Assembly (NCBI GenBank): GCA_030248065.1
Contig: JASAMV010006088.1
Location: 1 to 29,529, forward strand
DNA from: Rhynchonema sp. JSB1_4
Taxonomy: Eukaryota; Nematoda; Chromadorea; Monhysterida; Xyalidae
Length of the DNA: 29,529 nt
Direction: 5' to 3'
Notes under the pieces: model-generated
Told to the model about the DNA's origin: nothing
Seen by the model: the letters and a program-made list of their open reading frames with translations, nothing else
The model's database searches: none
Position numbers and translations under genes: made by a program
Part shown: positions 1 through 10,700 of the stretch, piece after piece
Position numbering within the stretch: the first letter of the stretch is position 1
Layout: every line of letters starts with the position of its first letter

Positions 1-349
1 GTCCGTGACGAATCATGTCGCGCGCGCGGCAAGCATATGCATATTACGGTGCGACTTTTCAGAAAAAATCCTATAATTGGAGGTAACAGATAGACTATAC
101 GTCTGCCGTTGATAAATTATGTGCATAGCCAGGATTTAGCCACTGTCCAAATTTGGGTAAATTTTTAGCCCTGCCATACGCTGTACGTAGCCATTTTTGT
201 GATTATCGATTGATGCCGCGCGCGCGGCGCGCGCTATTTTGCCTCGCTGTTAGACCCGGTTATTGCTTGTGTGCGGCATCCTTATAGGCCCACCGCTGGC
301 CGCGCGCGCGGCGGCGTTGAAAAGCGTCCACATAATTCGTCACGGACTG
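1..349. mobile_element. Short TA-flanked inverted-repeat element (MITE), left tip cut by window edge
   Basis: A 13-base terminal inverted repeat, GTCCGTGACGAAT, lies at 1-13 and in reverse complement at 335-347. The right end continues TG and is followed by TA at 350-351, so the full terminus would read CAGTCCGTGACGAAT next to TA. That is the pattern of Tc1/mariner-type non-autonomous elements (known for the superfamily; the assignment is inferred). The interior has no long open frame. It holds three CpG-rich blocks made of alternating CG runs, near 19-30, 213-233 and 299-317. The matching left TA and first two bases would lie just outside the window. Confidence 0.7.
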
Positions 350-691
350 TAGTTTAGGAATAAAAGTTGAAACTGGCACTGAAATTCAAACATCGCAATT
401 TAACAGTGTCGATATAGAATTTGGCAACCGCACGAATAGGACCTGTCTTGTTCTCGTGACTTATCTTGTCGAATTTATTCGTGTACCTCTTACTGTTTAA
501 AAAGTTGCTCAAATGTCGCTCTCTTGGTAAACACTGGTTCAAAATAGACCTCAAAATAACGCGAATACAAAAAAAGTCATATAGGACCAAGGTCCTTTCC
601 GATTGCCATGTTTATTTATTTTTGTGTACGTGTGATCTCTTTCTTGGCGAATCACGCACATGCACTAAAACCAAAATATAATTCTGTTCAG
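350..691. other. Intron or flank upstream of the first visible laminin exon
   Basis: No supported gene is seen here. The end of the stretch (about 680-691) is pyrimidine-rich and closes with a good AG acceptor before the first LG1 exon. Short open frames on both strands have no coding signature and no second copy in the window to compare with. Confidence 0.5.
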
Positions 692-1715
692 CAACCATCC
701 GAATATCTCGCGTTCAAACTGAAAGATCGCAACTTTATATTCCACTGGAACATCGGTGCCAGAGACCGAATGATCACGAGTGACAAACGCGTGGATGCGA
801 TCGCGCCGAATGACCACTCGAGGTGGTACAACGTGGACATAAAACGGTACACCATCTTTATGGTGAATCAATTGCGATCCGGCACTTAAGGTCACTGAGA
901 GTACTGTGATTGAGTGGTTGGGGGAGAAAGCCGTACAGTTGAAGGCAATTCACGTAAACTTTATTGAAATACCTGTGTTTTGCAGCGAAGGCAACGCAGC
1001 GCAGCTTACCGTATCCCTGATGAAGCAAGGCGCCAATGATGCGACGCCAGAAAATGTCTGGCCGCCGGTTACGGTATCGCACGAATTTGCTGGTTGGTGA
1101 GATTCAGTTAAATTTCAATGACCAAGTCTTTCGAATTTTCTGATATTTCTATGCATATTTTCGCAAAACGCAAATTAAAAAAGTGAGCGAAATATAAGTT
1201 TAGGCGACGAGAAGGTGTTGAGAACACTGAGACGGGCATTACCGAAATCTCGCTGGGCACCCAACCTCAACTCGTTAGTGCTACACACCTGCAGTCCATC
1301 TTCTTTGTGGTGACGTGATCGGGGGACCCGGTATTTCGGACACAATGAAGCATGTGCACTGCTTTATGTCGAATGAGGTCTTTGGCCTCGAATCGTGCTG
1401 CCAAACTGTCGATCAGAAGGGTTTCACTGCAAGAAGGGTCACCACAATGAAACAGCACTGTAATGACTCCAATAATGAATCGCACATGCCTTGTATTCTG
1501 CAATCCGTTGTGTTGCAGCCCTCCGGCATCAGCACCAAGGAATTTCGTGGCACAGTTGGACAGCTGACGGTGGACGGACGTGACGTGCCGCTGTGGAACT
1601 ATGTGTCCAACAGTCAGCATTGCCAGGGCGCTATTGGGTTAGTGCTGATATTGATCTATTTATCGTTTTTTGCAGATACTCTGGAGAGAAGTGCACCAAT
1701 TGGGCACGAACGTCA
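692..1715 (+). CDS. Laminin alpha LG1 exons (partial)
   Basis: Exon 692-846 follows an AG acceptor and reads YLAFKLKDRNFIFHWNIG, then a WYNVDIKR segment, typical LG beta strands. Exon 986-1096 joins in phase (NVDIKR then EGNAAQLTVSLMKQG). Exon 1519-1637 carries the domain end, FRGTVGQLTVDGRDVPLWNY followed by a cysteine in SQHCQGA. This matches the laminin alpha pattern in which a Leu-Trp-Asn motif precedes a conserved cysteine. Exon 1676-1715 adds YSGEKCTNWARTS. The stretch between 1097 and 1518 should encode the middle of the domain. I could not fix an exon there, so one is missing, damaged or in a frame I did not recognise. No second copy is available, because the window ends before the right-arm equivalent. 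Confidence 0.7.
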
Positions 1716-4700
1716 GTAGATACATATATGGTGTTGATCTGCGGTAATTTCGTCCCACAAAGACAACCAAACAAGATGTACGCAGTCAAATGTTGCAGTC
1801 CGATCACGTCCCCGCATCGTGGCCATCTATTCCGCGACGGTTACGCACAAGTGAATGCTATGGGCGGCCTATATCACGAACAACGATTCCAAATGAGGGT
1901 GTTCTTCGCTGCACTTTGCCAAACGGACTGATATACTTTCGTGGCGATCAGGTATGGAATATTTTTCGGATAATTAAGCACTTAGTGTATAATGTATAAA
2001 CACAGCGCGCGCATAAACATCTGGCATTGAATATACAGTATGTAACACTCTGTAGCTGAGTAGACGGCTACAGTATGGAGTTATTGGTTCATTAGCTGGC
2101 ACGCGGCAGAGTGGCTGACAATTCTCAAGGTAAAGCTACTGAGCAAAGTCTTACACCACAATGTGAGCTAATGTATGTACAGTGTGCAACGCACACATAA
2201 CCAAATTTAAGCTTTCTTTTCCAATTCATTGTACGCGTGCACAGAAGCAACAAGATTTTGTCGCCGTCTACCTACACGATGGCTATGTGGTGCTCGAATT
2301 CTATCTGGGCGGAGTGAGTACGTTGCGGCTGCAATCCAACAGGCCGTACAACGACGGCAATACGCACTCGATACAAGCCAGCAGGGATAAACGAAAAGGT
2401 ATGGATGCGCACTGATGATGACCTGCTGCATCGCCGGGCTGCGAAACGGGTCCACACGCTGCGAGAATTTTATTACAAACTTGGTGACAGGATCTGCCTT
2501 CGTCATGCGACATTTTTGAATTCAACACTGCGATATTTAGGAGAGATATTTTACTGGTGATTGCAAACAGCATTATCGCCTTTGAACAAAACGCTGATCG
2601 AAATTAGGGCCATCAATAGGTGCTAAACATTCGATCCAATGAGGATGGTCGCCGTGGATACCTACATACATACGTAATGGTACTGTATGCAGTTATAGTT
2701 CCAATCCGACCGCTTCATATTATTGTGCGTGCCGAAGCCTGATTAATCAAGAGAACCAATTATTGTAACTTGATGAACAAACGTGATTTTATTTTTCAGG
2801 AATTCTGCTTGTCGGCTCGGATGACCAAGTGGAAGGCGAAGCACCGGGCACCAGCGTCGGTCTAAATGTACGGGACGAACCGCACTTTGTCGGTGGAGTG
2901 CCCCACAGTTTCAATCGCACAAGGTTGGTCTTGTACAGTGCAGTCTCTTTATAGTGATCATCTACATGTATGTGCAATGAAGAATGCTTTTTGAGCAGAT
3001 AAATTATCACATCACTTAGAAGGCGTTTAGCGCACGCAGATATTTATGGGACCGGTGAAACATTTTTGCAATGCAAAATGTCGAAGTTAAAAATTATTAC
3101 AAAATTTCAACCGTTTCGTGCGCGTAATCGAGGATTCCACCACCGCATAAATCCTTGATTATAATCGAAAATACCAAGGCCCGCTAATGTAGCCATAAGG
3201 GAAAGCCTAAAGTTAAGACAAGTTCTCTAAAAACCAACGCGAATACCAAAGCCAACTCACTTTACATCTGCAGCTGGTCCGACTACAGTATCCCGTGGTC
3301 TGGTTTCTTCGGCTGCATTCACGAGTTGCGACCCGACGCCGAAATGAGCCAACCATTGGACATTGGCAGTGCTGCACGATCATACAGGGTTGACGCTGGG
3401 TGCATGAGGGATGACCAGGTACATGCGAGACACGGCACTGGGCCGTTTGGCTGTATTCTGTGATCTATTGCGCTCAATCTCTAGGTATACTTTACCGTAC
3501 TACACCGTACTTTATGCTGCGTAAGACTTATACTCAAACCTAAAAAACGCCTTTTGTCTATTTGAAACTTGTGGTAAGAAAGCTAATCATACAACGACCT
3601 CCACAAAAGTCAAGTGACCTAAACGGGCCACATTCAAAACGCATGATCACACCGGCTGCCTAACCGGCTTGACCTTTGCTACAACTGTCACTGTGATTGT
3701 AGAAACGTTTGCAAACGCCGAACCGTGTTGTGAGTTTCGACCAATCATCGTCCGGCAGTAGCGAGCCATCGTATATGGTTGTGCCCGGCGTGGAGATCGG
3801 ATTCAATCAGTCAACCATATCGTTCTCGTTCCGCACGTCACAAGCAAATGCCGCCTTGTTGTATCAGAGTTCGAGGGTCACAACCTACAGACGACGCTCG
3901 AGGGAGTTGCAGGGAGAGGTACGTATGTTTGTGAAACATCAGCAAGCTCAAGTATGGCACTGAGCCTTCCTTGTGCATCAGGGTTTCTTCGCCGTCTACC
4001 TCTATGCGGGCATTCTCGTCACGCATCTGGGCACTACCGCAATGGAACCGGGCAAAATGGTGACACTGCGATCCAGCACCATGTGCAACAACTCACGCAT
4101 TCACACCGTGTTTGTGATGCGCAATGAGAATAGGTGAGTGCATATTCGCATCGTATTGTGAAGCAATTGAAGGATTCAGTTAGATCTATTGTTGATTGAT
4201 TGATGATGACCTTATATCGATCAGTTTGTTTCAATTTTTCGCTGCTGATCATTCGGTTAATTTATTATCATTAATTAACCGATTGATTAATTTTCGGATG
4301 CTGTAAATCGATCTTGACAAATTGACTAAATGTATGATTATTACATATACGTTTCGATCGATCGTATTTGTTCACTGAATTGCTTTCAATTTGATTTGCG
4401 TTTATCAATCGATTCACCAATTGATCAACATTTACGATTGCAGCGTTGTGCTGATGGTGAACGACAAAGTCGAGCAGACCGAATTGTTCGACCAACGCGA
4501 CGCGATCGGTTCGCCCCGGGCGCAGCTGTTTTTGGGCGGATTCCCCGTCGACGTACAACCAGTGCACGATGAGATGCCGGTGGTCAGCTCGTTGAACGGC
4601 TGTATTCTCGATCTGTTTGTCGATTACAGGTGTGCGACTGGGATGGGATGATGGCAATTTGTTGTCCGCTCTCAAACTTGCCCGTCGGATCTGTGTTGGT

Positions 4701-7700
4701 CCCGAATTTATGTGTCTACGATGACAAGGGATTTCGCCGCCACTATGGGCCGGCATATAATAGCTTGGTTTCGGGTTGGCAACAAATTTTACGTGTCAAA
4801 AAAACAAAAGGTCACGTAATTAGTATAGGGGGAGCATTGGGTGGTGATTCTCAAGTGGAGGAGAATTACGGGCAACGAGGATGTGAAGTGCGGTCTTGTG
4901 GTTATGATATGAAGAATCTAAATACCATAATGTACTGTATGTGTATATGACATTTTACCACGAAAGTCACTTAAACAGTGAATTCTCGCCTGCGTACATC
5001 TGTACATTTCAATGAAAACTGTGTTAACGTGCATTCCTACAAATTCCGTGTAATTGATAGTGTCGTCAAAAAAAGTACGGTGGGCGACACGAAAATGGAT
5101 TCTCGACATGCATGCTTTTATTCGCCTGAATAAGACATCCCCATTTGAATTATCTCATACTGTAGTTAGAAAAGCTACAATGCTATAGTCCAGCCACGAA
5201 CTCATGAGACGACTTTTTTTGAAACTGGTTGGTGCGGTTCCAACAATGTTCCGGTTCCACGTGTTTCGGAAATGAAAGAAAGAGAAACGCAAGTATTTTT
5301 TAAAAACACGCTCTCCCCCTCGGTGCGTAAATTCCCTTTTGACTCCCAAAACAGTTGTGTGTTGCACGACGTTGCTGTTCGCGTAAGGACGCAACAAATT
5401 GAGGTCAGCCAGCTGGAAGTTGTCATCATGTCTCTCATCCCGATCTCTTTCTTTTGTTTGCGAAAACCCGTATAACCGGGGCATTTTTGAATCTGGCCAG
5501 GCAAGCTTTAAAAAAAGTCGTCTCATGAGCTGGTGGTTGGACTATACAACACGCATGAGTCTCACGCCCAAAAGTCTTCAAAAGGTACGAAAAGGTTTAA
5601 TTGCTCACAAAGACGTTCCAAGAAAAAATTATACTTGGCTTACACAAATTGTTCATCTGAATTTTTATACATGAAATACGGAAGCGGAAGCGAGAAAACC
5701 AGTGAAACATAATGATAGGCACCTCTCAAATGCATAGGAACATGGGCTTAAAAACGATGATGCTTGTGCTGGTGATGCTGTTCTTTGCTGCCGTAGATTC
5801 GCTTGCAGAACGCTTTGCACCCTGTGACATTTTTCACGTTTTTTTACCGTGCACTACCGGTAGAGCTCGCCTAGCGCGGTTCCGTGACGGTAAGCCACTG
5901 CTTGACTTATTGTGCGCTTTACGGATCAGCATTGCTGGATTCCCTCTCAAAAGTTTCGTTAGCTGAGCGAAACCGCATTTTTGGAAGAGCGAACCCACGC
6001 CTGTGTATTTGGCAACGCGCACTTAAAAAGCTTCTCCCAAAAGTTTGTGAAAGTACAACTGCAGAAACGTATAACCGAATAATTATAACAAAAGAATAAT
6101 TCTATACACACCTTCTTGTCCGTACATTTCGACCGGATCCCTGCCGTTGCCCCCGCACTTGGTGTATGCTGTTTCATAGGCAATCGTACATTCGCAGCTA
6201 TCCACACAAGGTAGTTCATTGCGGTGTCTGCAAAGCAAGTTTGTGTTTTTAGACACAACTTGTGAAGCGTCAGAAATTTTCTCCTAGGTGTGAAACTGGG
6301 ACATATCAGGCCAGGCCCTACCGATGCTTTTGCCGCACATCAACGCTCTGCTGCTCCTCTTGCTTCAAGAACTCTTCATAGGCCTTTGCGCGCGCGATCC
6401 TGAGAAGACGAGGATGGATATTTTTGTGAATCGTAAATTGACCGTTGTTGACCTTCGAAATGAAAGTCAAGCCAATCACCGACTTGTCTTCCATCATTCG
6501 AATGTAATCTGGTTTGCACTTTTCCTCCAATGTTTCGATCGCGCAGTCGTTCCATTTGATCTCTTCTTTTGTCGGCATCGCGAGATCCATCATCGGCGAT
6601 ACATTGGACGCACGAGCATGGTGATGATGGTGGTGTTTCTGTTTGAGGGAAAGATTATTATTGACGTTGGTTAGACAACATCAATTTCAAGCGTCGTCAT
6701 TCAAAGAATAACATTCTGCCGCTTACCGCCTGGCTTACGTGGGTGGCGATGCCAAGCAGGAGCACCAGCGCAATCAGCTGACGGACAGCCATGTTGTTGT
6801 CAGATACACTTTCAGCAGGAAACAATGAGATATTGTACCAGGCCGTGGGCCATAGTGTCTTGTGCCAGTTGAGCCAGTTTGCCAGTTCATACAGGGTGTG
6901 CATTGTAAACACGAGTAACTTGTGCCAGTGGCATGTTTAAAGATAGGTGGCGCCAAATCGGGTCACAGTAGCTGCAGGACTAATGTTTCACGGCTCCGAA
7001 TCAGTTGTTGGTACACATTAGCGCATTTTCATATGCAAAGGCGTAGCGGTTGGTTGGAGGCAGTGGTAAATAATTTTTTTGTTCGAGCCCCATTAAAAAA
7101 TTTTTTTATTAAAAATTTTTTTCTTTCGGCCAAAATCTGCCCAACACGATAAAAGATTAACTCTCAAGTGCAAAATAGGGGTATTTTTGTTGCATAATGT
7201 GTTCTAAGTGCATATAGAGCACAGGTGATAAGACAACCATGCTATCCAATGGTCGATAAGTATGTACCAACCATAGTCAGGTACCCACCCGTGCTCTTCC
7301 CCAGGTGGTGCGGGTGTGATGGTATGGCTTTCTGATATTCGAGATGGGAATTATGGGTGAAATTATTGCGTCTAGGTATTGGTCGCACAATGACCATATG
7401 AGAATCCATACAAAACCACATTGATGTTCAGGATTCCAATGATGAGCCACGCTTAACCACTGAGCCATTTGTATTTCTTGCAAAATATTTTCATCTGAAA
7501 ATAAACTAGCCAGTCAACCACGTTTTTTGATCTCCGAAACATTTCGCTTGCTGCATACTTTATGTGTGATTACACACGTTGCCGCGCAATGTCAATTTGA
7601 ATGTTCTGGCTTGTCAACTCAGGAAAAATTTTGGATGGATTCTCATATAGTCATTGTGCGACCAATACACGACCAATACAAATACGCTGCTCATAGTGTG

Positions 7701-10700
7701 AAATTGGAGTGAATATTACATTGAATCACTCCTTTCGGGTCTTGAACATGGATAAATAAATGCCCACCCAGTCACATGTACGTGTGTAGTCATATGAGAG
7801 GCCCTGCAAGCGTGTGCACTATGTCTAGATGCCACAAAACAACGATTATGGCAACCCAATACACCCATGGTAGGGTCAGGTGATGTCAACAGTAGCAACT
7901 TTTATGCAAAATATAGCACTTTTAGAGCAAAAATAGAGAAATTTTCGAATTTTGAAATAATATATACATATCTCTCGAGATATATTACGTGTTTCGTTCG
8001 GGTATTGTAATTTAACAGGCGCATTTAAATTTTTTTACGTATTAACGTAGTGAACGTGTGATCATCAACTTGTGCCTCCGTGCCTCATTCCTAAACCAAC
8101 AACATAACCATGTATCGATTGTTTTGTTCCGCTGTCGTAAATTCGTATGCCACTGTACGGATTAGCAGTGCTTGTTTTTTTGGCAGATATTGCAGTAATA
8201 GTGGAAATATTGTTTTTTGACAAACACGTTATTTGTGTTTTGGTACCATAATGTAGCGCATAAATTTCATTGTGGTCAAAATATAAGACATACAATAATG
8301 TGTACCTCTTACCAACTGTTACGCTTATGCATGCAAAAATGTGCTCTTGTTTACAAACAGGTAACTCGCACCCGTGAAACATTCGTCGGAGCTTGTGCCA
8401 GCGTGTGATAACATTCCCACACACCCTGTAATTTGCTGTACTTTTCACGCGTTAAAGTGCAAGGGACATAATTCATATTTGTAAAATGGGACCATTTTTT
8501 ATTGCTGGAAGTGAAAGCCGCAATCAAGGTGACCATCCTTCAAAAAGAAGTACCGTCGAAAAGTGTCAAATGAACTGTCAAAAAGTGTGCCAAAGGTGCA
8601 CCTCTGGGAGTATAAGCACCAACTGATCTAGCCGCCCCCCGTACATGATTTTCAGGCATCGTACGGAAGCAGCACATCACCGAACGAACGAAGTTGGAAA
8701 ATCTATGTTGCACGATATGATCGTCACACCGACGGAGTGAGTTGAAAAATCATAAGTCCTTCAAAAAGGCTCATTTCGCGATTCTGAAACCGGTTCTGGA
8801 ACCGGTCAAAGTTGCCGTATTGGTTTATGTTTCATTGAAGTGCACCAGTGTCGGTGTCCACTCGTAGAGGTCGATACCTTTGGTGGACCACCTTCTGTTG
8901 CGTCCCCAATGTACATAGTCTTATATATGTAATCACCGAAACATTTTCAGTTCGATGTGTCAACAAGTGTCAACGGATCGGAAGTCAAATGAAAATGTTT
9001 CGGTGATTACATATATAAGACTATGCACATTGGGGACGCAACAGAAGGTGGTCCACCAAAGGTATCGACCTCTACGAGTGAACACCGACACTGGTGCACT
9101 TCAATGAAACATAAACCAATACGGCAAATTTGACCGGTTCCAGAACCGGTTTCAGAATCGCGAAATGAGCCTTTTTGAAGGACTTATGATTTTTCAACTC
9201 ACTCCGTCGGTGTGACGATCATATCGTGCAACATCGATTTTCCAACTTCGTTCGTTCGGTGATGTGCTGCTTCCGTACGATGCCTGAAAATCATGTACGG
9301 GGGGCGGCTAGATCAGTTGGTGCTTATACTCCCAGAGGTGCACCTTTGGCACACTTTTTGACAGTTCATTTGACACTTTTCGACGGTACTTCTTTTTGAA
9401 GGATGGTCACCTTGATTGCGGCTTTCAGTTCCAGCAACAAAAAATGGTCCCATTTTCCAAATATGAATTACAGTATGTCCCTTGCACTTTAAGCATACAA
9501 TGCCACCCTATGCTTCAACACAGCACTGGGAAACTGGCTGAACTGGCACAAGATACGATGGCCGGCCGTGAGCCTTGACAAAGAATATGCTCTTCTGACA
9601 CAAACGTGCACTTTTCCAAGCGAAGCAACACAAAGATTTGGGCGTGACTGATTCTCCACATTTTTTCACCACTTTGAAGGTCTACGTTCCACATAAGAAC
9701 TGGTTTCCTTTATGCATGACGATTACGGTTCATTTCTAACATTGCTATGTTTTCCACATGACATTCGTTTATGACAGAGTTTGTTGATAAAATCTGCGCG
9801 CTGCCTTGCAAATGACATTGTAACAGGCTGTTGCATGCGTCAACCTGTAAACCCATCATGTTACGGTGCAATAGAATAACATGCATAGCAACGGGTGAAC
9901 GCAACATTCCAAAATCGAGAGACCAAAAACGTGCTTTTGCTTCGACCTGGACCTGGCCAGTTCGAAGAACGCATGGTTTCCGTCATAAATAATTTTGGAA
10001 TGCTTCTACATCTACGTACACACCACACCGTCTTATGTATCTTTTTTCTCAGTTGTTGCCATCGTATTCCCGCTGCTGCTTGGATACGAATGGTTGTAAT
10101 GTATTTACTTGAGAAAAATGTGTTGAAAAGCGAACATAATACGCACAGATGAGTACAATGTGCACTGCACCGAAGAATGTCCATAATGCGGGTTTATTCT
10201 GGAGAAAACGTGGGGATATACTGAATGTACGTGGCCTTGCAGCCGTGCGTCATCATTTGACAAAAAAATGTTATATTACATTATATAGAACTTAATAACA
10301 CGCATTAACACAATATATATTCATTGAGCTAATGTATGCAATGCACAGGTGAGAAAACCAAGCTTTCACTGGCTTTCGCGGCAAAAAATTTCCATCTTTC
10401 CTATCATAACCGCATAAGACCAGACAATTTCCTCCTTGCATTTCTCCCCACTTGAGAATCAGCATCCGACCCCTCGCGTGCCAACCAAGCAGGCTGGCCC
10501 GATCGCCAGCTGGATCAATCATTGTGCAATCTGCCATTCAGCAGTTGTTTGTGGGTTCAGAGTCCGGATCAAACCGAAGATATTTTATGGAAACATTACC
10601 GGGTTTCAAAATGTTCATTATTTTGCCAGACGTGTACCAATGGTGCCCGAACAGATGGAGAACGCCAACCTCGGACTGTGCCGCATCAATGGAGAGCTGC

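Noticed and set aside
6324..6674. Plus-strand ORF of 116 codons with a leucine-rich start
   Set aside because: It is antisense to exon 2 of the secreted-protein gene. Between the arms it changes at six residues, while the sense exon changes at one, so the minus strand is the coding one.
9861..10184. Overlapping ORFs on both strands partly shared with the right arm (21626-21925)
   Set aside because: The similarity is only what the arm duplication predicts. Residue changes are as frequent as in intron, the ends differ, and no domain or splice support is seen.
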